This document shows positions 1 through 6,562 of a stretch of 14,860 bases of DNA, piece after piece. This DNA is from an uncultured Oscillospiraceae bacterium (GTDB lineage: Bacteria > Bacillota > Clostridia > Oscillospirales > Ruminococcaceae). How positions within the stretch are numbered: position 1 is the stretch's first letter; each line of letters starts with the position of its first letter. The stretch covers positions 1 through 14,860 of the forward strand of contig CAUDDP010000053.1 in the NCBI GenBank assembly GCA_958448395.1. The letters run 5' to 3'. A program made the position numbers and the translations under genes. The notes under the pieces are model-generated. The model searched no databases and had not been told where the DNA came from. It was given only the letters and a program-made list of their open reading frames with translations.

Positions 1-444
1 AGGGGTGAGAAAAGCGACAGCTTTTCGAGGGGAAAGCGGACAAGACTGCTTTCCCTGGTAAATAATTCGACAAAGAAGTATTTTGAAAACGTCCCAGTGG
101 GACATTTTCAACGAAATTTTCCTCAGAGCCTGTTCAAATCCTTAAGTTGATGACATTGGACAGCTTGTCCCCCTTGCATCCCCCTCCGCCAAGCTGAGCC
201 AGCTTGACCGCAATCGCCGTTCGGCGGAGCAATCCACTCTATAATTTGAAAATTGATTTCCGTGAAAACAAGGAAAAACCCATTCTCAGCAGAACCCCCA
301 CCACTGGAACAACACCCAGAACAACGCTTCTTGTTTCTTCTAATTGCACGACCAAAGTGAAACAACTTTCTTGTTCATAGGGCATTCCACCTGCTCCTTC
401 CGTGACGTTCAAAAAAACAACACGATAAATTTCAGAAACTGCGA
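1..444. other. Hairpin-rich stretch without a convincing gene
   Basis: No gene can be supported here. Perfect inverted repeats are dense in the first half: 9-15 with 20-26 (7-bp stem, 4-nt loop), 30-37 with 48-55 (8 bp), 83-111 (7+5 bp with one mismatch, loop AGT), 158-162 with 166-170 (5 bp), and 184-190 with 223-229 (7 bp) enclosing a nested 6-bp hairpin at 191-205. Frame 1 is open from base 1 to a TGA at 148-150 and could be the tail of an upstream gene, but the same bases form the hairpins and no domain is recognisable. The structure suggests a non-coding interspersed repeat or an insertion-element remnant; this is inference. Nothing is seen in 231-444. Confidence 0.45.
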
Positions 445-473
445 TAGAAAACAGTTTCTTGTTATGCTATGAT
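445..473 (+). promoter_or_regulatory. Extended -10 promoter for the cytidylate-kinase-like gene
   Basis: The site has TAGAAA at 445-450, a 17-bp spacer, and TGC-TATGAT at 465-473, an extended -10 element. The -35 matches only 4 of 6 consensus bases, which the TGn extension can compensate. It would start transcription near 480, about 30 bases before the start codon at 509. Confidence 0.55.
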
Positions 474-508
474 AGGGACGAGACAAAAGAAAAAAGGAGA
501 AATGAATT

Positions 509-1141
509 ATGAAACCATTTGCAATTACCATCACCAGACAATTCGGCAGCTTGGGTCGAGAAATTGGAAAACAGCTTGCAGAACGGTTGCATTGCAGCTA
601 TTATGACCGCAATGTCATTGAACAGGAGGCAGCAAAGCAAGACGAGAGTCTTGCACCATTGGTCGCACTGAAACAAGTGGAAGGCTATTATAAGATGGCA
701 TATCCCCTTGGCATTGGCAGCAGCTTAAAACAGGATAAAATGTTCCAAGCACAGAGTGAAGTTTTACTGTCCCATGCAGAAAAGGAAAACTGTGTCATTG
801 TCGGCAGATGTGCCGATTATGTTCTACGGCATCAGGAACGACTGCTTCGCTGTTATATTTACGCACCCGATGAAAACCGAATTGCAAACAGCATTTCCTC
901 GCTGAATATCACTATGGCAGAATATCAGCCCCTGATTGATGAGGTAGATAAAGCAAGAGCAGCTTATTACCAAAAGTATACTGGTTATCCCGTGGACAAC
1001 CTGGAACTGCGAGATCTGATGATTAACAGTGCTTGTCTGGGTCTGGAAGGAACAGTAGACTTTCTGGTATCCTTTGCGATAAAGAAATTTGGTTTGCAGG
1101 AAACGGAAAATACCCTTTGTGCCAAATCAGAAAATAAGTAA
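509..1141 (+). CDS. Cytidylate kinase-like family protein
   Basis: This 210-residue protein matches the family of stand-alone cytidylate-kinase-like P-loop proteins common in Firmicutes. The N-terminal ITITRQFGSLGREIGKQLA (residues 7-24) is the family's modified P-loop, followed by YYDRNVIE (31-38), VIVGRCADYVL (96-106), the lid-like DKARAAYYQKYTGY (147-160) and LRDLMINS (167-174). It is expected to be cytoplasmic and to bind nucleotide, but family members are poorly characterised and should not be assumed to replace Cmk. The start at 509 follows AGGAG (495-499) with a 9-nt gap; an ATG at 502 is out of frame and too close to that site. It appears to be a single-gene unit, with its own promoter upstream and the ftsH promoter beginning 74 bases after its stop. 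No clear terminator was seen after it. Confidence 0.88.
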   Translation: MKPFAITITRQFGSLGREIGKQLAERLHCSYYDRNVIEQEAAKQDESLAPLVALKQVEGYYKMAYPLGIGSSLKQDKMFQAQSEVLLSHAEKENCVIVGRCADYVLRHQERLLRCYIYAPDENRIANSISSLNITMAEYQPLIDEVDKARAAYYQKYTGYPVDNLELRDLMINSACLGLEGTVDFLVSFAIKKFGLQETENTLCAKSENK

Positions 1142-1215
1142 AAATCCTCCTGCCAATCTTTTCTTTCCCGCCGATAGCCTATCACAAAAATTTCATCTTT
1201 ATCACGCTGTATCCA

Positions 1216-1244
1216 TTGACAATATACTAAAAAAATAGTACAAT
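1216..1244 (+). promoter_or_regulatory. Sigma-A promoter of ftsH
   Basis: TTGACA (1216-1221) and TACAAT (1239-1244) are separated by exactly 17 bp, close to the housekeeping consensus. The predicted transcription start near 1251 leaves a leader of about 50 bases before ftsH. Confidence 0.85.
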
Positions 1245-1302
1245 AAGGTTGCCCTTTTCATAAGAGCAGGAAGGAAAACGAAAAAAGGACGGGGGTCAAC
1301 AG

Positions 1303-3156
1303 ATGGAAGAACGAAAACCGGATAAAAAGCCTATGATATGGTACTGGGTGATTGCCATTGCCATATTCTTTATTTTGAACATGTTCGTATTTCCAAAAAT
1401 TATGCAGCACAATGTAGAGGAAGTCGGATATGACACCTTCATCCAAATGATGGAAGATAAGGAAATCGGTTCTGTCGAAGTGGAAAGTACCCAAATTACT
1501 TTCACAAATAAAGAGGAAACCCAATATTATAAAACCGGCGTGTTGGACGATCCTGACTTGGTCAACCGCCTATATGAATCCGGTGCAAAATTCCAGAGCG
1601 AAATTGTCAGCACCGTTTCCCCAATTACGTACTTTCTAGTGAGTTATCTGATTCCGATTGTATTATTTATTCTGATTTTCCGGCTATTTACGAAAAAGAT
1701 GGGCAGCCGCTCTGGCGGCAATTCCATGATGTTTGGTATGGGTAAGAGCAATGCAAAAATCTATGTCAAGTCTACTACTGGCATTAAATTTGCAGACGTT
1801 GCCGGAGAAGAAGAGGCAAAGGAACTGCTAACAGAAATCGTAGACTTTTTGCACAAACCCGAACGCTATCAGGAAATCGGTGCGTCTATGCCAAAAGGAG
1901 CTTTGTTAGTGGGACCACCGGGTACCGGTAAAACGCTGTTGGCAAAAGCCGTTGCAGGAGAAGCGGAAGTACCATTTTTCTCTATTTCTGGTTCGGAATT
2001 TGTGGAAATGTTTGTTGGTATGGGAGCGGCAAAGGTACGAGATCTATTCAAGCAGGCAGGCGAAAAAGCTCCTTGTATTGTTTTTATTGATGAGATTGAT
2101 GCCATCGGCAAAAAACGAGAAGGCGGACAATTTGGCGGCAATGATGAACGGGAACAGACGCTGAATCAGCTCTTGACAGAAATGGATGGCTTTGACAGTT
2201 CCAAGGGCGTTGTCATTCTGGCAGCTACCAACCGACCAGAGTCCCTTGACCCGGCATTGTTGCGTCCGGGACGATTCGACCGTAGAATTCCTGTAGAACT
2301 ACCAGACTTACAGGGTAGAGTCGAAATCCTGAAAGTACATGCAAAGAAGATTAAAATTGCACCGAATGTGGATTTTCAGGCAATTGCAAGAACGGCTGCT
2401 GGTGCATCTGGTGCAGAACTTGCAAATATTATCAACGAAGCTGCCCTGCGTGCCGTGCGAATGGGCAGAAAATCTGCCACGCAGGAAGATATGATGGAGA
2501 GCGTAGAAGTGGTCATTGCCGGCTATCAGAAAAAAAGTCGGGTACTCTCCAACAAGGAAAAACTGATTGTGGCTTATCATGAAGTGGGACATGCCCTTGT
2601 GGCAGCATTGCAGTCACAATCTGCACCAGTACAAAAAATCACGATTATTCCCAGAACATCCGGTGCATTGGGCTATACCATGCAAGTAGAAGAAAGCGAA
2701 CGTTTCCTAATGTCCCGAACGGAGTTAGAGCATAAAATTGCTACGCTGACTGGCGGACGGGTAGCAGAGGATTTGGTCTTCCATGAAATCACGACTGGTG
2801 CTTCCAATGACATTGAACAGGCAACCAAACTGGCACATGCAATGATTAGCCAATACGGCATGTGTGATGCATTTGGTATGGTAGCGTTGGAAACAAATGG
2901 TTCACAATACCTTGGTGGTAACACCAATTTCCTTTGTTCACCGGATACCCAGCGTCAAATTGACCAGACTGCTGTTCAAATCATTCATACACAATATGAG
3001 CGAGCAAAAGCAATGCTACAGGACAATATGGCAAAGTTACATGAAATTGCAAAGTTCCTGTATGAACATGAGACCATCACAGGTGAAGAATTTATGCATA
3101 TCCTGATGCAGCCGATTTCTCAGCTGTCACAACAAGAAAAGGAGGGAACAGTATGA
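1303..3156 (+). CDS. ATP-dependent zinc metalloprotease FtsH
   Basis: This is a complete 617-residue FtsH, a membrane-anchored AAA+ hexameric protease that degrades misfolded and regulatory membrane and cytosolic proteins. Two membrane segments are visible (about 11-31 and 107-128) around a small extracytoplasmic domain. The AAA module has Walker A GPPGTGKT (204-211), pore loop FVG (237-239), Walker B IVFIDEID (259-266) and arginine fingers R321 and R324. The M41 protease domain has the zinc motif HEVGH (426-430; HEAGH is more usual) and the third zinc ligand D503 in GASNDIEQAT. The length is normal, though it ends soon after the peptidase helices without a long charged tail. The start at 1303 follows GGGGGT (1291-1296). 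Its stop overlaps the next start as ATGA, so the two genes are probably translationally coupled. Confidence 0.97.
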   Translation: MEERKPDKKPMIWYWVIAIAIFFILNMFVFPKIMQHNVEEVGYDTFIQMMEDKEIGSVEVESTQITFTNKEETQYYKTGVLDDPDLVNRLYESGAKFQSEIVSTVSPITYFLVSYLIPIVLFILIFRLFTKKMGSRSGGNSMMFGMGKSNAKIYVKSTTGIKFADVAGEEEAKELLTEIVDFLHKPERYQEIGASMPKGALLVGPPGTGKTLLAKAVAGEAEVPFFSISGSEFVEMFVGMGAAKVRDLFKQAGEKAPCIVFIDEIDAIGKKREGGQFGGNDEREQTLNQLLTEMDGFDSSKGVVILAATNRPESLDPALLRPGRFDRRIPVELPDLQGRVEILKVHAKKIKIAPNVDFQAIARTAAGASGAELANIINEAALRAVRMGRKSATQEDMMESVEVVIAGYQKKSRVLSNKEKLIVAYHEVGHALVAALQSQSAPVQKITIIPRTSGALGYTMQVEESERFLMSRTELEHKIATLTGGRVAEDLVFHEITTGASNDIEQATKLAHAMISQYGMCDAFGMVALETNGSQYLGGNTNFLCSPDTQRQIDQTAVQIIHTQYERAKAMLQDNMAKLHEIAKFLYEHETITGEEFMHILMQPISQLSQQEKEGTV

Positions 3157-3455
3157 TAAATACAGCAGAACAGATGGCGGTCATTACCAAGCGTGCCCTA
3201 TTTGCACAAAAAATTGATGTGGTATCCCGTACCAGCAAAATTGCTGCTGACTGCGATAGCGGCTGGCGAATTCAGGCAGAAGGGGAAGACGAAAAATGCT
3301 TTGACCGACTGGAATTGTTGGAGCTAATTCCGCTGAATGAGGTCTGCAAATTAGAGCCGGACTTTTCTCGTATTATGGATCAGTTGGAGGAGCAGACTTA
3401 TTACATGGTAAACGGTCATTTTGAACCGGATACCCTGCCGAAATATTCCGATTAA
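3153..3455 (+). CDS. Small DUF2185-like (Imm33-type) protein coupled to ftsH
   Basis: This 100-residue soluble protein has no signal peptide or membrane segment. Its central DCDSGWRIQAEGEDE (residues 33-47), preceded by VITKRALFAQKIDVVSR and followed by PLNEVCKLEPDFSRIMDQ, resembles the DUF2185 pattern (allelic repeat, DSGWr..aGdE, later D/P-rich tail), a family that includes immunity-protein-like members (Imm33). The assignment rests on recalled motif similarity. The start codon overlaps the ftsH stop in an ATGA junction, with a strong AAGGAGGG site (3139-3146) inside the ftsH end, and a terminator follows. The function is unknown; tight coupling suggests a role alongside FtsH, perhaps as modulator or substrate adaptor, but that is only inference. 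Confidence 0.75.
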   Translation: MINTAEQMAVITKRALFAQKIDVVSRTSKIAADCDSGWRIQAEGEDEKCFDRLELLELIPLNEVCKLEPDFSRIMDQLEEQTYYMVNGHFEPDTLPKYSD

Positions 3456-3477
3456 ATAAAAGCCACATAAACAATAG

Positions 3478-3518
3478 AAAAAAGCAGGTATACTGGAAAT
3501 GGTATGCCTGCTTTTTTT
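3478..3518 (+). terminator. Rho-independent terminator of the ftsH operon
   Basis: An 11-bp stem (3483-3493 with 3502-3512, one G-T pair, 8-nt loop) is followed by a run of seven T, with an A-run on the 5' side. It lies about 25 bases after the DUF2185-like gene. Confidence 0.9.
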
Positions 3519-3541
3519 CGGATAAAAATTTTTTCGGAAAA

Positions 3542-3570
3542 GGAAACCAAATTCAGCAAATCTGTGTCTA
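3542..3570 (+). promoter_or_regulatory. ECF-type promoter upstream of the sigma factor gene
   Basis: GGAAAC (3542-3547), a 17-bp spacer and TGTCTA (3565-3570) resemble the GAAAC/CGTCTA class of promoters used by extracytoplasmic-function sigma factors. No good sigma-A promoter is seen in the 85-base gap. Autoregulation by the sigma factor encoded next is the natural inference. Confidence 0.6.
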
Positions 3571-3603
3571 TCTAAGTGAAAGCGGAAAAAAGGGGGACAG
3601 AGA

Positions 3604-4164
3604 ATGCGAGAGGAAAAACGCATTGCAGCACTGAAACGACATGATATGACTGCACTTGAAGAATGCATCCAACGCTATACAGCTTATGTGAGTACCATTT
3701 TACGGAACATTTTGCGAGAAGCCGCAACCATATCAGACATAGAAGAATTGACCGCTGATGTCTTCGTATCTCTTTGGCAACACACCGAACAGCTGCAAAC
3801 CACACATTTGCAGGGCTATCTCGCAGCCATTGCAAGGTCAAAAGCGTATAACTGGCTGCGGAAGCAAAAACTGCAAACTACCGCTTTAGACAGTGTTGTA
3901 TTGACATCCGGGGAGAATATGGAGCAGACAGCAGAACAACTGGAATTGGCTGAAATTTTACAGGAAACCCTTGCAGCCCTTCCCTGCAAAGAACAGGACG
4001 TCTTGATTCGATATTACTATTATCAGCAAACCGTTCGAGAAATTGCAGAAGAAATGAGAATCAAAGAAAATACGGTGAAGACAAAGCTGTTCCGCAGCCG
4101 AAAAAAGCTGCGGCAGTTGTTAACAGAAAGGGGTTATGATTATGAAGAAACGGAACCTACATGA
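3604..4164 (+). CDS. ECF-type RNA polymerase sigma factor
   Basis: This 186-residue protein has the two-domain ECF layout. Sigma region 2 spans about 16-90, with the core-binding DIEELTADVFVSLWQ (45-59) and the -10-recognising GYLAAIARSKAYNWLRKQK (71-89). Sigma region 4 spans about 116-173, with LAALPCKEQDVLIRYYYY and the helix-turn-helix TVREIAEEMRIKENTVKTKL (143-162). Region 3 is absent, as expected. The start at 3604 follows AGGGGG (3591-3596) with a 7-nt gap. The gene overlaps the downstream anti-sigma gene by 23 bases, the usual arrangement for stoichiometric coupled expression. An ECF-like promoter lies just upstream, so positive autoregulation upon release from the anti-sigma is likely. 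The inducing signal cannot be read from the sequence. Confidence 0.93.
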   Translation: MREEKRIAALKRHDMTALEECIQRYTAYVSTILRNILREAATISDIEELTADVFVSLWQHTEQLQTTHLQGYLAAIARSKAYNWLRKQKLQTTALDSVVLTSGENMEQTAEQLELAEILQETLAALPCKEQDVLIRYYYYQQTVREIAEEMRIKENTVKTKLFRSRKKLRQLLTERGYDYEETEPT

Positions 4165-5356
4165 GATTTTTTCCAGCCTGCCGGCAGAGAAACAAAAATT
4201 GCCGACTTTACAGAACCAAACAACGATTTCCGCAGACGTTGTACAAAAACGTGTGATGGAAAAGCTGGGAGAATCCACAAACACGAAACCCAAACGCCAC
4301 ACCATTCACTTCCGGAGAATCACAGCAGCTTTCATCGCAGCAGTTATACTGACCTCCGGCACAGTGCTGACCGTGACAGCAGCAAATGGTACCTTGCGAC
4401 AAATGCTGCAAACGGTCTTTGAGAAGGATGTTCCTTATGCAGATCAGATAGAAAACGGACTGCCGGAAATACAGGTCACCGGAGAAAATGATGCATTTAC
4501 GGTTTCCCTGATGGGCGTATTCGGAGATGAAAAAGCAGTAACTACAATATTGAAATTACAGGGACAAAACGGATTTACTTGGGAGGAAGAATGCGATCCA
4601 TTCCGTATGATTACATTGGATATGAAAAATGAGGAATCTACCAGCCCTTCTTATTACGGGAAAAGATGGCTTTGTGTGGATAAAAATGATTCCAAAAATG
4701 CTTACTATATTATACAGAACGGATATGTGAATCCAGATGGAGAACTGCCACGCTCGATATCTGTAACATTTAGTGACATTTTGAAAAAAGATGCATCTCG
4801 CTACACACGTGCTGCATTGCAGCGTTGGCTCGGTTACAGCGTTGCAGAACAGAATCAATCTGGAAAGCGTTCCTTTACCGCAGAAGAACAAGAGAAGTTA
4901 CAGGAAGAATTTGTGTTGTTTGATCAGGAAGCATACCGAAAAGCAGATGTTCTCTATATGGGCAGCGTCAAAGTGGAAATCCCTCTGGATTATCCGACTG
5001 TGGAATCTATTCCCATTTCGCTGCAAGAGCATGTAAATATGAATCTCTCACCTTGTAGCGTCCATTTGCATTGGGAGCATACAGATATGCCGAATTTTAT
5101 CAAAGCGTATGAAGCAAAGGATGGTATGCGTGCTGGCATAAATATCAATCATCCTATCACCCTGTCCGATGGAACAGAAGTTTCCTATGATACTTTCATC
5201 CGCACAGAAACAGAAATTTATCCAATTGATACTGTGGCATGGAATTTGCAGGACAACTGCACATCCGGTGACATCTGGATGACATTGCAATATCCGATTG
5301 ATCCGAAAACTATCACAGAAATCTGGTATCAAGGGGAACCGGTCTATCAAAAGTAA
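4142..5356 (+). CDS. Membrane-anchored anti-sigma factor with large extracellular domain
   Basis: This protein of about 404 residues has a short cytoplasmic N-terminus (about 1-57), one membrane segment (about 59-80, ITAAFIAAVILTSGTVLTV) and a large extracytoplasmic region of some 320 residues, an organisation like DUF4179-type anti-sigma proteins. Its place directly behind, and overlapping, the ECF sigma gene supports the role. The cytoplasmic part contains no cysteine, so it is not a zinc-binding (ZAS) anti-sigma. An ATG at 4136 is also in frame, but 4142 is preferred because AGAAAGGGG (4125-4133) sits 8 nt before it and only 2 nt before the other. The outer domain probably senses an envelope signal, but no ligand-binding motif is recognised. 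It is followed by a bidirectional terminator. Confidence 0.85.
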   Translation: MKKRNLHEIFSSLPAEKQKLPTLQNQTTISADVVQKRVMEKLGESTNTKPKRHTIHFRRITAAFIAAVILTSGTVLTVTAANGTLRQMLQTVFEKDVPYADQIENGLPEIQVTGENDAFTVSLMGVFGDEKAVTTILKLQGQNGFTWEEECDPFRMITLDMKNEESTSPSYYGKRWLCVDKNDSKNAYYIIQNGYVNPDGELPRSISVTFSDILKKDASRYTRAALQRWLGYSVAEQNQSGKRSFTAEEQEKLQEEFVLFDQEAYRKADVLYMGSVKVEIPLDYPTVESIPISLQEHVNMNLSPCSVHLHWEHTDMPNFIKAYEAKDGMRAGININHPITLSDGTEVSYDTFIRTETEIYPIDTVAWNLQDNCTSGDIWMTLQYPIDPKTITEIWYQGEPVYQK

Positions 5357-5376
5357 TCAACAAAATGAAATTCCAG

Positions 5377-5414
5377 AAAAAGGCAGCAGGCGTAATATCC
5401 CCTGCTGCCTTTTT
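5377..5414. terminator. Bidirectional terminator between convergent genes
   Basis: A perfect 9-bp GC-rich stem (GGCAGCAGG 5382-5390 with CCTGCTGCC 5401-5409, 10-nt loop) is flanked by five A and five T, so it works on both strands. It ends the sigma/anti-sigma operon on the plus strand and the HMA-domain gene on the minus strand. Confidence 0.92.
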
Positions 5415-5417
5415 GAT

Positions 5418-5639
5418 TCACTCAATCGCAGTTACTGTAAAACCAGCATCTGTCACTGCTTTTTTCAGAACGTCATCTGCAATCGGTTCGGACAGTGTTA
5501 CCGTAGCTGTTTGCTTTTTCAGGTTCACTTTAGCAGTGACACCATCCAATGCTTCCAGTGCTTTCGTGACAGAAGCAACACAATGCATACACATCATGCC
5601 ATCAATCGTGAGCTGTTTTTTGAGTTTTTTGTCAAACAT
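5418..5639 (-). CDS. CopZ-like heavy-metal-associated (HMA) domain protein
   Basis: This 73-residue protein is a single HMA domain: MFDKKLKKQLTIDG, then the metal-binding loop GMMCMHC (residues 14-20, ligands C17 and C20), then the beta-alpha-beta remainder ending in DAGFTVTAIE. Such proteins bind Cu(I) or related soft metals and act as cytosolic chaperones or buffers for P1B-type ATPases, none of which lies in this window. The start at 5639 is preferred to an in-frame ATG at 5705, because GGGGG (5647-5651) lies 7 nt upstream and the promoter -10 is at 5670-5675, so the longer frame would begin ahead of the transcript. Expression is probably controlled at the palindrome 5656-5696. Metal specificity is not certain. 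Confidence 0.9.
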   Translation of the reverse strand: MFDKKLKKQLTIDGMMCMHCVASVTKALEALDGVTAKVNLKKQTATVTLSEPIADDVLKKAVTDAGFTVTAIE

Positions 5640-5655
5640 AAACGTTCCCCCTGTG

Positions 5656-5696
5656 TTTTTTTCACGTATAGTATAGCATATTATATGTGAAAAAAA
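5656..5696. promoter_or_regulatory. 41-bp near-perfect palindrome covering the HMA promoter (candidate operator)
   Basis: The arms TTTTTTTCAC (5656-5665) and GTGAAAAAAA (5687-5696) are perfectly complementary, and symmetry continues inward with few mismatches around a centre at about 5676. The -10, the spacer and part of the -35 of the HMA gene promoter lie inside it. A dimeric repressor, possibly metal-responsive, is a reasonable inference; the sequence does not match an operator I can name. Confidence 0.6.
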
Positions 5697-5699
5697 CAA
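5670..5699 (-). promoter_or_regulatory. Promoter of the HMA-domain gene
   Basis: On the minus strand, TTGTTT (5694-5699), an 18-bp spacer and TGC-TATACT (extended -10; hexamer 5670-5675) form a plausible sigma-A promoter. The predicted start near 5663 gives a leader of about 24 bases carrying the ribosome site. Confidence 0.65.
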
Positions 5700-5909
5700 G
5701 TGCATTTATGGCAACATTATGAAAAATAATTACGATAATCGCTGTAATAAATTATATATTTTTCATTGACAAATTCAAAAGCATCCCGGCTTACAGCACA
5801 ACTCTCTAATCTGTTTTCAGTTCATATTTCTTTATAATTTAATATAATTTATATATGAAATATACATTTTTAAGGGTGTATAGAATTTCCAAATTTCCGT
5901 ACAGGTCAA

Positions 5910-6443
5910 TTAGATATTCTTTCCCAGCTCATAAGCCTTTTCCAGATAATCAGTCTGTTTCAAAGCGGCAACATCACCGCAATCCACACCAATCACAGTC
6001 CCAGCAATTTCCCACTCCAGAAAATCTGCCATTCCCTTGAAAGAAGCAACTGCACCATTGGCAGTTTCTATGGTATCATCCGCCATTGTCAGCATCAGTG
6101 CCGTTTTCTTATTTTTATGCAATGCTGCATCGTTTGCATAAAAGCGGTCAATCACAGTGCGAATCTGTGCATTCATTGCATAGTAATAAATCGGTGTAAC
6201 GAATACAACAACATCTGCCGCTAAAAGAATCGGGTTCAGTTCCTCCATATCATCCTTGAATGCACAGCCTGTGTCCGTATTATGACATTTTTCACAAGCA
6301 ATGCATGGATGCACGTTTTTGAATGCGGCATCGAACCGACAGACTTCATGTCCTGCTTCCGTTGCACCTTTAATAAACTGCTCTGTCAGATGTGCTGTAG
6401 TGCCGTTCTTGTGAGCACTTCCTGTAATAACCAATATTTTCAT
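5910..6443 (-). CDS. Iron-sulfur-flavoprotein-like NAD(P)H reductase (flavodoxin fold)
   Basis: This 177-residue protein has the flavodoxin-like fold of the NADPH-dependent FMN reductase family: first strand and FMN-phosphate loop MKILVITGSAHKNGTT (1-16) and the flavin-contact segment VVFVTPIYYYAMNAQI (79-94). Between them is a compact four-cysteine motif, C47-x2-C50-x2-C53-x6-C60, the spacing typical of iron-sulfur flavoproteins that hold a 4Fe-4S cluster beside FMN. It probably moves electrons in the cytoplasm; partner and substrate are unknown. The start at 6443 follows GGAGG (6452-6456) with an 8-nt gap; the longer in-frame start at 6458 would overlap that site. It lies 119 bases downstream of a paralogous gene, with a 26-bp inverted repeat in the gap. 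Confidence 0.88.
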   Translation of the reverse strand: MKILVITGSAHKNGTTAHLTEQFIKGATEAGHEVCRFDAAFKNVHPCIACEKCHNTDTGCAFKDDMEELNPILLAADVVVFVTPIYYYAMNAQIRTVIDRFYANDAALHKNKKTALMLTMADDTIETANGAVASFKGMADFLEWEIAGTVIGVDCGDVAALKQTDYLEKAYELGKNI

Positions 6444-6476
6444 TCTATATTCCTCCAAATCAATTTTTATGATAAT

Positions 6477-6502
6477 GTAACCAGATCACCGAATCTGGTT
6501 AC
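6477..6502. repeat. Perfect inverted repeat between the two flavoprotein genes
   Basis: GTAACCAGAT (6477-6486) and ATCTGGTTAC (6493-6502) form a perfect 10-bp inverted repeat around a 6-nt centre. No T-run follows on either strand, so a simple terminator is unlikely. An operator or an mRNA stem in front of the downstream flavoprotein gene is more plausible. Confidence 0.6.
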
Positions 6503-6562
6503 CATCCGCGTGTAAAATTTTTATATAGTATATTATGTTGTTACAGCCCCCCGAACAAACTT

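Noticed and set aside
123..365. Minus-strand 80-codon open frame
   Set aside because: It overlaps the hairpin-rich region, has a low-complexity Gly/Ser/Cys start and no ribosome site; more likely part of a repeat than a gene.
5706..5909. Minus-strand 34-codon frame reading RLESCAVSRDAFEFVNEKY as a gene remnant
   Set aside because: It has no start codon, is short and matches nothing I recognise. The rest of this spacer is AT-rich with nothing else supportable.
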